The notes below the pieces were generated by a model. The model did not search any database. It was not told the origin of the DNA and was given only the letters and a program-made list of their open reading frames with translations. DNA of 10,884 bases, from assembly GCA_002291955.1 (NCBI GenBank), contig DBBA01000209.1:1035-11918 (forward strand), in the 5' to 3' direction. The DNA comes from Rhodobacteraceae bacterium UBA996. GTDB taxonomy: Bacteria > Pseudomonadota > Alphaproteobacteria > Rhodobacterales > Rhodobacteraceae. Below are positions 5,513 to 10,884 of this stretch, piece after piece (position 1 is the first letter of the stretch; each line of letters starts with the position of its first letter). Both the position numbers and the translations under genes were made by a program.

Positions 5513-6502
5513 TCAGCTCGCGTACCCCATCTCGGCGGCCAGATGCGCCGCGCAGCCGGTCAGGGCGGCGAAGTCGTCCTCGACGACATGGACCGCGAAC
5601 TGGTCCATGAAGGCGGCAAAGCGGCCCTTGTCGCGGAAGGCGGCGGCGAAGCCGAACCGGTCGAGCGAGGGGGTCGCGGCGCGGGCCACGCCGCCGACAA
5701 GGTAGATGCCGCCGACCGGCAGGTGGATCAGCGCGAGGTTGCCGCAGACCGCGCCCAGCTGGCGCACGAAGGCCTGCATCGCCTGCGCGGCGCGGGGTTC
5801 GCCGGCCTGCAGCGCCTCCATCATGGCGGCGGCGGTCAGCGACCGGGGGTCGCCCGCGACATCGCCGCGCCAGGCGTAGAGGCGTTCCAGACCGCGCCCC
5901 GAGAGCACGTCCTCGACCGAGGGGAAGCCGTGCCGCGCGGCCAGCCACTGGGCCAGCGACACGTCGTCATCGGTGTGCACCACGAGGTTGACGTGCCCGG
6001 ATTCGGAGGGCTCGACCCGGCGCGCGGGGCCCGATCCGAACACGGGTGCGGCGTTGAACCCCGTGCCCACGCCCACCACGAGGCGCGTGGCGGCCGGGTC
6101 GGCCGCGGCCGCGGCATCGCCCGGAAGCAGGGTGCGGATGAGCCCCGGGTCGATCCGGCCGAGCGCGTGCCCCTGCGCCTGCAGGTCGTTCAGGATCGCG
6201 GTGTGCGCAGCCCCGGTGGCCGCCGACAGCACGTCGGTGTCGATCATCCAGTCGAGGTTCGTCATGCTGGCCGACTTGCCCTGCACGGGTCCGGCGACGG
6301 CCACGCAGGCGCCCGCGCAATCCACCCCGCCCAGATCGGCGAGGTAGCGGCGCAGGACCTGTTCCAGCCCCGGAAACTCGGCGTTGGGCAGGCGGCGCAC
6401 GGTATCGGGCAGGATCCGGTCCGCGCGGGCAAGGGCCACGCGCGTGTTGGTGCCCCCGATGTCGGCGACAAGCGAGACCTGGTCGGGCGGGAACGCGGGC
6501 AT
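5513..6502 (-). CDS. glk: Glucokinase
   Basis: This 329-aa cytoplasmic enzyme uses ATP to phosphorylate glucose to glucose-6-phosphate. It belongs to the Glk (E. coli-type, PF02685) family rather than ROK: it has no zinc-binding Cys motif, and its length is that of Glk. Numbered from the chosen ATG, the phosphate-binding loop is DIGGTNTRVAL (14-24), AVAGPV is at 68-73, the catalytic aspartate is D106 in ILNDLQAQG, GVGTGFN is at 144-150, the sugar-binding ESGH is at 167-170 and VEDVLSGRGLERLY follows at 196-209. LVGGVA near residue 265 closes the adenosine site. An open frame extends 39 codons upstream but runs into the GH1 gene; the ATG has GGAAAG 5 nt upstream and gives the family's usual N-terminus. 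It lies 40 bp after the GH1 gene and would process the glucose that enzyme releases. Confidence 0.94.
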   Translation of the reverse strand: MPAFPPDQVSLVADIGGTNTRVALARADRILPDTVRRLPNAEFPGLEQVLRRYLADLGGVDCAGACVAVAGPVQGKSASMTNLDWMIDTDVLSAATGAAHTAILNDLQAQGHALGRIDPGLIRTLLPGDAAAAADPAATRLVVGVGTGFNAAPVFGSGPARRVEPSESGHVNLVVHTDDDVSLAQWLAARHGFPSVEDVLSGRGLERLYAWRGDVAGDPRSLTAAAMMEALQAGEPRAAQAMQAFVRQLGAVCGNLALIHLPVGGIYLVGGVARAATPSLDRFGFAAAFRDKGRFAAFMDQFAVHVVEDDFAALTGCAAHLAAEMGYAS

Positions 6503-6542
6503 CTGGGCTTTCCGTGGCAGGAGCGGAGTGAAGCAGGCGGGG

Positions 6543-7871
6543 TCAGTTCCGGGCAAGCGCCCGGCGCCATGCGTGGTAGGACTGCTTGGGTGTGCGTTGC
6601 AAGCTGTCGAAGTCCACATGGACGAGGCCGAAGCGCCGTTCGTAGCCGAAGGCCCATTCGTAGTTGTCCAGAAGCGACCAGTAGAAGAACCCCTGCACGT
6701 TCGCCCCCTTGGTGCGGGCCTCGAGCACGGCGCGCAGGTGATCGGCCAGGAATGCCTCGCGCACAGGGTCGGGCACGTCGCCGTCGGTGGCCTGGTCGGC
6801 CCAGGACATGCCGTTCTCGGTGATGTCGAGGGGCAGGCCGCCGACGTGGTCGCGGTGCAGGCGCTGCAGGAGGGTGGACAGGCCCTGGGGATAGATTTCC
6901 CAGCCCATCTGCGTCTTGGGCAGCGGCCCTTCGGCCATGCGGGTCGAGGGCCAGGGGGCTGTGGCGTCCTCGGCCACCAGTCCGCGGGTGTAGTAGTTCA
7001 CGCCGAGCCAGTCGATGGGGGCCGAGATGGTGGCCATGTCGCCCTGCCAGCCCGCGGGCATGTGGGGTTCCAGTCCCGCCAGCGCCTCGGACGGGTAGGT
7101 GCCGCGGGTCAGCGCCTCGATGAACCAGCGGTTGAAGATGGCGTCCTGCCGGGCGGCGGCGGCACGGTCGGCGGGGGTGTCGCTGGCGGGTTCGGTCGCC
7201 TCGAAGTTCAGCACGATCCCGAGGTCGCCGTGCCCGGCGGCGCGCATCGCGGCGAGCGCCTGGCCGTGGGCGAGCAGGATGTGGTGCATGGCGCGGGCGG
7301 CAGCGCGGATGTCGCGCAGGCCGGGGGCGTGGTGGCCGAGGAAATGCGACAGCCAGGCCACGCACCAGGGTTCGTTGATGGTGGCGGTGCGCGCCACCCG
7401 GTCGCCGATCCGGTCCATCACCAGCATGGCATAGTCGGCGAAGCGGGCGGCGGTGTCGCGGTTGGCCCAGCCGCCCTGGTCGGCCAGCGCGCTGGGCAGG
7501 TCCCAGTGATACAGCGTCAGGCACGGCTGCAGGCGCCGCGCCAGCATCCCGTCCACGAGCCGGTCGTAGAAATCGAGCCCGGCGGGATTGGCCGGTCCGC
7601 GCCCGTCGGGCTGGACCCGCGCCCAGGACGTGGAAAAGCGGTAGGCATCGAGGTTCGCGTCGCGCACGAGGTCCAGATCCTCGGGCCAGAGGTGGTAGTG
7701 GCCGCAGGCACGCGACCCGTCCTCGGCCCGCAGGACGTTGCCGGGCGTGGCCGCGAAGGTGTCCCAGTGGCTGGGACCGGCGGCGCCGAACGCCGACCCT
7801 TCGATCTGATAGGCAGCGGTGGCGGCCCCGAACAGGAATCCGTCGGGAAACTCGGCGCGGGAGGGAATCAT
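6543..7871 (-). CDS. bglA: GH1 family glycoside hydrolase, beta-glucosidase
   Basis: This 442-aa enzyme has no signal peptide, so it acts in the cytoplasm on imported sugars, releasing glucose from beta-linked disaccharides or glucosides. It is a complete GH1 barrel. It starts with FPDGFLFGAATAAYQIEG (8-25); the acid/base Glu is E167 in TINEPW, NYYTR is at 292-296, the nucleophile is E352 in DITENG, and the aglycone region near the C-terminus has WSLLDNYEWAFGY and FGLVHVDF. Both catalytic glutamates are present, so it should be a retaining hydrolase, not a myrosinase-like variant. A GTG at 7904 overlapping the regulator's stop (GTGA) would add 11 residues. The ATG gives the usual family start, but its ribosome binding site (AGGA, 11 nt away) is weak, so the start is not certain. 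The true substrate could be cellobiose, another beta-glucoside or a beta-galactoside. Confidence 0.94.
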   Translation of the reverse strand: MIPSRAEFPDGFLFGAATAAYQIEGSAFGAAGPSHWDTFAATPGNVLRAEDGSRACGHYHLWPEDLDLVRDANLDAYRFSTSWARVQPDGRGPANPAGLDFYDRLVDGMLARRLQPCLTLYHWDLPSALADQGGWANRDTAARFADYAMLVMDRIGDRVARTATINEPWCVAWLSHFLGHHAPGLRDIRAAARAMHHILLAHGQALAAMRAAGHGDLGIVLNFEATEPASDTPADRAAAARQDAIFNRWFIEALTRGTYPSEALAGLEPHMPAGWQGDMATISAPIDWLGVNYYTRGLVAEDATAPWPSTRMAEGPLPKTQMGWEIYPQGLSTLLQRLHRDHVGGLPLDITENGMSWADQATDGDVPDPVREAFLADHLRAVLEARTKGANVQGFFYWSLLDNYEWAFGYERRFGLVHVDFDSLQRTPKQSYHAWRRALARN

Positions 7872-7900
7872 GGCGGGCAGGGTCCTGCTGGAGGGACGGA

Positions 7901-8974
7901 TCACGGAGGGAGCGGCGCGGGCGACGGGGAACGGGCGGGCGACAGGACATGCCCGGGTGCGGGGCCGGTCGAGCGGCCCAGTACCAGGTCGGCTTCGAGG
8001 ATGCGCTGGGGCAGGGGGTGGCCGGGATCGGCGATCATGCCCATCAGCATCTCGGCCGCGCGGCGCCCGGCCTCGCGCACCGAGGACCGCGTCGCGGTGT
8101 AGATCGGCTCGTCCGACCCGTTGCGCAGATAGGCCAGTTCGTCGTCATGGGTGACGATGGACAGGTCGCGCGGCACGGCGATCCCGGCGGCGTCGGCGGC
8201 CCGCCGCACACCCATCGCCACGATCAGCGACGAGGTGAGGAAGGCGGTCGGCGGATCGGGCAGGGCCAGAAGGTCGCGCGCCGTGGCGAAGCCGAAGGAT
8301 TCGGTCATCTCGTCGGAGCGGATCAGCGCCGGGTCGGCGGGCAGGCCCCGCGCGGCGAGCGCGGCGAGGTAGCCGTTGCGGCGTCGGATCGCGAAGTCCA
8401 TCGACGCCAGCCCGTTGACCAGCGCGATGCGGCGGTGGCCGAGGTCGATCAGGAAATGCGTCGCGCGTTCGAAGGCGCGGCGGTTGTCGATGTCGAGGAA
8501 GGCGTAGGGCAGCGTCTCGTCGCTGACGCGGCCGTGCACGACGAAGGGCAGGCCGGTGTCGCGCAGGAGCGCGATGCGGCGGTCCTCGGCCCGGGGGGCG
8601 TGCACGATCAGCCCGTCCACGCTGCGCTTGGCGGCCACGTCGCGGTAGTGGCGGGCCTCGTCCTCGTCCCGGACGACGGACAGGAGCAGGTCGTAGCCGT
8701 GCCGGGCGTAGGTCTCGCCCGCCCCCGCGATGAAGTCCGCGAACACGGGGTTCACGATCTCGTGCCGGGAGGACACCGGCAGGATGTGCCCGATGGCCAT
8801 GGTGCGCCCTGTGGCCAGCCCCTTGGCGCGCATGTCGGGACGGTAGTTCAGGCGGCGTGCGGCTTCCTCCACCCGGCGGCGGGTGGATTCGGCAACCTCG
8901 GGGTAGCCGTTCAGGGCGCGGCTGACGGTGGTCTGGCTGAGGCCGAGCTCGGCTGCCAGCGCGCGCAGGTTCAT
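7901..8974 (-). CDS. aglR: LacI/GalR family transcriptional regulator, AglR-like
   Basis: This 357-aa repressor would bind the two operators in the adjacent control region and be released by a sugar ligand. The N-terminal helix-turn-helix is LRALAAELGLSQTTVSRALNG (3-23), and the hinge region is YRPDMRAKGLATGRT (44-58), ending in the usual LATGRT. The rest (59 to about 330) is a periplasmic-binding-protein-like sugar sensor with VDGLIVHAPR and a C-terminal FLTSS segment. The tail after about residue 335 is rich in Pro and Ser. The open frame runs far upstream, antisense to aglE, but the protein starts at the ATG shown, preceded by GGGGG with a 7-nt spacer. It is the first gene of the operon with the GH1 enzyme and glk. 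The symbol is inferred from the divergent aglE. Confidence 0.9.
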   Translation of the reverse strand: MNLRALAAELGLSQTTVSRALNGYPEVAESTRRRVEEAARRLNYRPDMRAKGLATGRTMAIGHILPVSSRHEIVNPVFADFIAGAGETYARHGYDLLLSVVRDEDEARHYRDVAAKRSVDGLIVHAPRAEDRRIALLRDTGLPFVVHGRVSDETLPYAFLDIDNRRAFERATHFLIDLGHRRIALVNGLASMDFAIRRRNGYLAALAARGLPADPALIRSDEMTESFGFATARDLLALPDPPTAFLTSSLIVAMGVRRAADAAGIAVPRDLSIVTHDDELAYLRNGSDEPIYTATRSSVREAGRRAAEMLMGMIADPGHPLPQRILEADLVLGRSTGPAPGHVLSPARSPSPAPLPP

Positions 8975-9022
8975 CGTGCGGCCCCCGATGACCGGTCCCT
9001 CCTCCCCGTGGACGAGCGCCTC

Positions 9023-9032
9023 AAAGCGCTTT
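9023..9032. promoter_or_regulatory. LacI-type operator near the regulator gene
   Basis: AAAGCGCTTT, a perfect 10-bp palindrome with a central CG dyad typical of LacI-family sites. It lies 48 bp upstream of the regulator's ATG and just downstream of its predicted promoter, which suggests autorepression. Confidence 0.7.
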
Positions 9033-9044
9033 CGAATTGGGGCA

Positions 9045-9073
9045 AGCCTAGTCAAGCGTGCGGCCCGCGTCAA
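9045..9073 (-). promoter_or_regulatory. Predicted promoter of the lacI-bglA-glk operon
   Basis: On the minus strand, TTGACG (9068-9073) and TAGGCT (9045-9050) are separated by exactly 17 bp, a good -35 and a fair -10. Transcription would start near 9038, so the operator at 9023-9032 would lie in the first bases of the transcript. A second TTGACT (9050-9055) lacks a convincing -10. Confidence 0.5.
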
Positions 9074-9102
9074 AGGGGCGTTGGTCCGTCCTAGCAGGGG
9101 AA

Positions 9103-9115
9103 GCCGTGCCACGGC
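9103..9115. promoter_or_regulatory. 13-bp interrupted palindrome beside the aglE -35 box
   Basis: GCCGTG, one base, CACGGC. It ends 1 bp before the aglE -35 hexamer, a position where an activator could contact RNA polymerase. It has a different sequence from the LacI-type operators. No binding protein is identified. Confidence 0.4.
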
Positions 9116-9116
9116 A

Positions 9117-9146
9117 TTGACAGGTGCCCGCAGTTCGGCGAGGGTT
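9117..9146 (+). promoter_or_regulatory. Predicted promoter of aglE
   Basis: TTGACA (9117-9122) is a perfect -35 hexamer. The -10 at 17-18 bp spacing (GAGGGT or AGGGTT, ending by 9146) is poor, as often seen in GC-rich alphaproteobacteria and at activated promoters. The operator at 9155-9166 would then sit at about +1 to +12. Confidence 0.45.
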
Positions 9147-9154
9147 GCGGGGTC

Positions 9155-9166
9155 CAAAGCGCTTTG
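9155..9166. promoter_or_regulatory. LacI-type operator of aglE
   Basis: CAAAGCGCTTTG, a perfect 12-bp palindrome that shares its 10-bp core with the site at 9023-9032. The two centres are 133 bp apart. It lies 75 bp upstream of the aglE ATG, just downstream of the predicted promoter, so a bound repressor would block transcription start. The two sites could also be joined by DNA looping. Confidence 0.78.
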
Positions 9167-9228
9167 ATCGCGAGCACAGCGAGACCGCGCCGGATAGGGA
9201 AAACCCGCGTCGGCCAGCGGCGCGCGTA

Positions 9229-9235
9229 GGGAGGA
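9229..9235 (+). promoter_or_regulatory. Ribosome binding site of aglE
   Basis: GGGAGGA, 6 nt before the ATG at 9242. It is strong and fits a highly expressed binding protein. Confidence 0.8.
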
Positions 9236-9241
9236 TACAGC

Positions 9242-10588
9242 ATGAGAACGGCATTTGTTGCCGGTGTGGCGACGCTTGCGCTCGCCACCGGCATGGCGAC
9301 CGCGCAGGACCTGAAGTTTCCGGTCGGCGAGGGCGCGTTCAACTGGCAATCGCTCGCGGACTTCGATGCGGCGGTGAACCTGGACGGCCAGACCCTGACA
9401 ATCTTCGGACCGTGGCGTGGCGAGGACCAGGTGCTGTTCGAAAGCGTCGCGGCCTATTTCGAAGCGGCGACGGGCGTGGACATCCAGTATTCCTCGTCCG
9501 AGAACTATGAGCAGCAGATCGTCATCGACACGCAGGCGGGCAGCCCGCCGGACATCGCGATCCTGCCGCAGCCCGGCCTGATCGCGGACCTCGCGTCCAA
9601 GGGCCTGATCGCGCCGCTGGGCGCCGAGACCGAGGACTGGCTGCGCACGAACTATGCCGCAGGCGAGTCGTGGGTGGGTCTGGGCACCTATGCGGGGGCC
9701 GACGGCGCTCCGGCGCTGTATGCCTTCCCCTACAAGATCGACGTGAAGTCGCTGGTCTGGTACGTGCCCGAGAACTTCGAGGACGCGGGCTATGCGGTGC
9801 CCACGACCATGGAGGAGCTCAAGGCGCTGACCGAGCAGATCGTGGCCGATGGCGGCACGCCGTGGTGCATCGGTCTGGGGTCGGGTGGTGCGACCGGCTG
9901 GCCCGCGACCGACTGGGTCGAGGACATGATGCTGCGCGTCAACCCGCCCGAGGTCTATGACGCCTGGGTGCGCAACGAGATCCCGTTCGACGACCCGCGA
10001 GTCATCGCCGCGATCGAGGAATTCGGTGCCTTCGCCCGCAACGACGCCTTCGTGGCGGGCGGTGCGGCGGCCGTCGCCTCGACCGACTTCCGCGACAGCC
10101 CCAAGGGCCTGTTCTCGTCGCCGCCCCAGTGCTACATGCACCGCCAGGCGTCGTTCATCCCGTCGTTCTTCCCCGAAGGCACGCAGCTGGGCGTGGATGC
10201 CGACTTCTTCTACTTCCCGGCCTACGCCGAAAAGGACCTGGGCGCCCCGGTGCTGGGTGCGGGCACGCTTGCGTTCATCACCAAGGATGGCGATGCCGCG
10301 CGGGCCTTCATCGAGTTCCTGAAGACCCCGATCGCGCATGAGGTCTGGATGGCCCAGACCGGGTTCCTGACGCCCTTCACCGCGGCCAATACCGAGGTGT
10401 TCGGCGACCCGACGCTGCGCAAGATGAACGACATCCTGCTGTCGGCGACGACCTTCCGCTTCGACGGGTCGGACCTGATGCCGGGCGCGGTGGGCGCGGG
10501 CACGTTCTGGACCGGGATGGTGGACTATTCGGGCGGCAAGTCCGCCGCCGAGGTCGCCGCGGCGATCCAGGCGTCCTGGCCGCAGTAA
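9242..10588 (+). CDS. aglE: Periplasmic alpha-glucoside-binding protein AglE of an ABC importer
   Basis: This 448-aa solute-binding protein captures sugars in the periplasm for an ABC importer of the carbohydrate-uptake-1 class. Residues 1-21 are a signal peptide with predicted cleavage ATA/QDL. The mature part matches what I know of rhizobial AglE: GQTLTIFGPWRGED (49-62), YSSSENYEQQIVIDTQAGSPP (83-103), ILPQPGLIADLASKG (107-121) and GGATGWPATDWVEDMMLR (215-232). Two cysteines, C209 and C297, could form a disulfide in the periplasm. AglE proteins of rhizobia take up sucrose, maltose and trehalose; the ligand here is inferred. The gene heads the plus-strand operon, divergent from the LacI-type regulator, with two operators between them. 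A 153-bp gap rich in hairpins separates it from the permease gene. Confidence 0.93.
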   Translation: MRTAFVAGVATLALATGMATAQDLKFPVGEGAFNWQSLADFDAAVNLDGQTLTIFGPWRGEDQVLFESVAAYFEAATGVDIQYSSSENYEQQIVIDTQAGSPPDIAILPQPGLIADLASKGLIAPLGAETEDWLRTNYAAGESWVGLGTYAGADGAPALYAFPYKIDVKSLVWYVPENFEDAGYAVPTTMEELKALTEQIVADGGTPWCIGLGSGGATGWPATDWVEDMMLRVNPPEVYDAWVRNEIPFDDPRVIAAIEEFGAFARNDAFVAGGAAAVASTDFRDSPKGLFSSPPQCYMHRQASFIPSFFPEGTQLGVDADFFYFPAYAEKDLGAPVLGAGTLAFITKDGDAARAFIEFLKTPIAHEVWMAQTGFLTPFTAANTEVFGDPTLRKMNDILLSATTFRFDGSDLMPGAVGAGTFWTGMVDYSGGKSAAEVAAAIQASWPQ

Positions 10589-10598
10589 GCGCGGCGCC

Positions 10599-10620
10599 GG
10601 GGCCCCGTCCGCGTGGCCCC
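10599..10620 (+). terminator. First hairpin after aglE
   Basis: GGGGCC (10599-10604) pairs with GGCCCC (10615-10620) around a 10-nt loop, starting 10 bp after the aglE stop. There is no U-tract. It is probably a 3' stabilising structure rather than a full terminator, since aglF follows. Confidence 0.45.
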
Positions 10621-10635
10621 TGACCGTCGGACCCT

Positions 10636-10658
10636 GACGCCCGCACCAGCCGGGCGTC
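10636..10658 (+). terminator. Second hairpin in the aglE-aglF gap
   Basis: GACGCCCG (10636-10643) pairs perfectly with CGGGCGTC (10651-10658) around a 7-nt loop. It is a strong 8-bp GC-rich stem without a following U-run. It could protect the aglE message from 3' exonucleases or cause partial termination before the permease genes. Confidence 0.5.
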
Positions 10659-10663
10659 CCCGT

Positions 10664-10686
10664 CCGGTCCGCCGTCCGCGGACCGG
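10664..10686 (+). terminator. Third hairpin in the aglE-aglF gap
   Basis: CCGGTCC (10664-10670) pairs perfectly with GGACCGG (10680-10686) around a 9-nt loop. It follows the second hairpin by 5 bp, making a row of three stems in about 90 bp. Confidence 0.5.
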
Positions 10687-10731
10687 GCCACCCACCACAG
10701 ACCAGTGACCGGGCGGCCAACGCCTGGCGGG

Positions 10732-10736
10732 GGAGG
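10732..10736 (+). promoter_or_regulatory. Ribosome binding site of the aglF-like gene
   Basis: GGAGG within a G-rich run, 5 nt before the TTG at 10742. This strong site supports the unusual TTG start. Confidence 0.65.
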
Positions 10737-10741
10737 GGACC

Positions 10742-10884
10742 TTGGACCAGGCGTTCTTTGCGCTGATCACCATCGCCATCGGCGTGGGCGGCTGCATCGG
10801 CTACTTCTGGCTGTCGAATATCGTGCTCGACAAGCTGATCTTCCCGGCGACGGGACCGCAGGCGGGCCGCAACATCAACCGCGC
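10742..10884 (+). CDS. aglF: ABC sugar transporter permease, AglF-like (partial, cut by right edge)
   Basis: Only the first 47 residues are in the window. They begin LDQAFFALITIAIG (first residue read as Met). A hydrophobic stretch at about residues 4-28, including GVGGCIGYFWLSNIVL, is the first membrane helix, followed by a short polar segment ending PATGPQAGRNINR. This N-terminus resembles the AglF permease of alpha-glucoside importers, where a similar GPQAGRNINR-like segment follows the first helix. The start codon is TTG, with a strong ribosome binding site at 10732-10736; no ATG lies nearby in this frame. Position directly downstream of aglE supports the call. AglG, an alpha-glucosidase and the ATPase AglK would be expected further right, but are not seen. 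Confidence 0.82.
   Translation, partial: MDQAFFALITIAIGVGGCIGYFWLSNIVLDKLIFPATGPQAGRNINR

Noticed and set aside
2656..5610. Long open frame on the plus strand (984 codons) opposite cheA and cheY
   Set aside because: It is the antisense shadow of strongly supported genes. High GC at third positions removes stop codons on the other strand. Its product is rich in His, Arg, Asp and Gly without any family motif.
6503..6619. 39-residue N-terminal extension of glucokinase
   Set aside because: It runs into the end of the GH1 gene. The family start near the DIGGTN loop fits the ATG at 6502.
5543..8102. Overlapping plus-strand open frames (5543-6823 and 6384-8102) opposite glk and the GH1 gene
   Set aside because: Glucokinase and GH1 motifs are complete on the minus strand. 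These frames are shadows, with His/Gly/Arg-rich nonsense composition.
8975..10720. Upstream extension of the regulator frame to 939 residues, antisense to aglE
   Set aside because: The helix-turn-helix that normally begins LacI proteins starts at the ATG at 8974. The extension covers the divergent promoter region and aglE and has no known domain.

Overview
The window looks like a chromosomal piece of a very GC-rich alphaproteobacterium, most likely a member of the Rhodobacteraceae. Three things point there: the gene order cheY-cheA-cheW-cheR-cheY, an AglE-type alpha-glucoside binding protein under a LacI-type regulator, and a candidate CtrA box in front of the chemotaxis operon. This placement rests on recognising families and gene order by eye, not on a database search.

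Layout, left to right. Positions 1-344 hold no convincing gene. They contain a degenerate tandem repeat of about 68-85 bp with a strongly strand-biased base composition, probably continuing beyond the left edge. Positions 345-5392 hold a compact chemotaxis operon on the minus strand, read right to left: a small STAS-domain protein, cheY, cheA, cheW, cheR, a second cheY, and a small helical protein with a DxxxQ motif. Genes overlap by 4-14 bp or are separated by 2-3 bp, so they are probably translated in a coupled way. The 120 bp in front of the STAS gene carry a near-perfect CtrA box (TTAA-N7-TTAC) and a fitting -10 element.

Positions 5513-8974 hold a second minus-strand operon: a LacI/GalR regulator, a GH1 glycoside hydrolase and a glucokinase. 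Divergent from it, on the plus strand, aglE (9242-10588) and the start of an aglF-like permease (10742 to the right edge) begin an ABC sugar importer. The 267-bp divergent control region has two LacI-type operators sharing the core AAAGCGCTTT. Each lies just downstream of a plausible sigma-70 type promoter, one facing each way. Together these genes would import a glucose-containing oligosaccharide, release glucose in the cytoplasm and phosphorylate it to glucose-6-phosphate, with the regulator repressing both arms until sugar is present.

Most of the window is ordinary for this group. The points most worth a second look are the small DxxxQ protein at the end of the che operon (a candidate CheY phosphatase of the CheT/CheZ type), the repeat array at the left edge, the CtrA box, the STAS protein that lacks its phosphorylation residue, and the row of hairpins between aglE and aglF.
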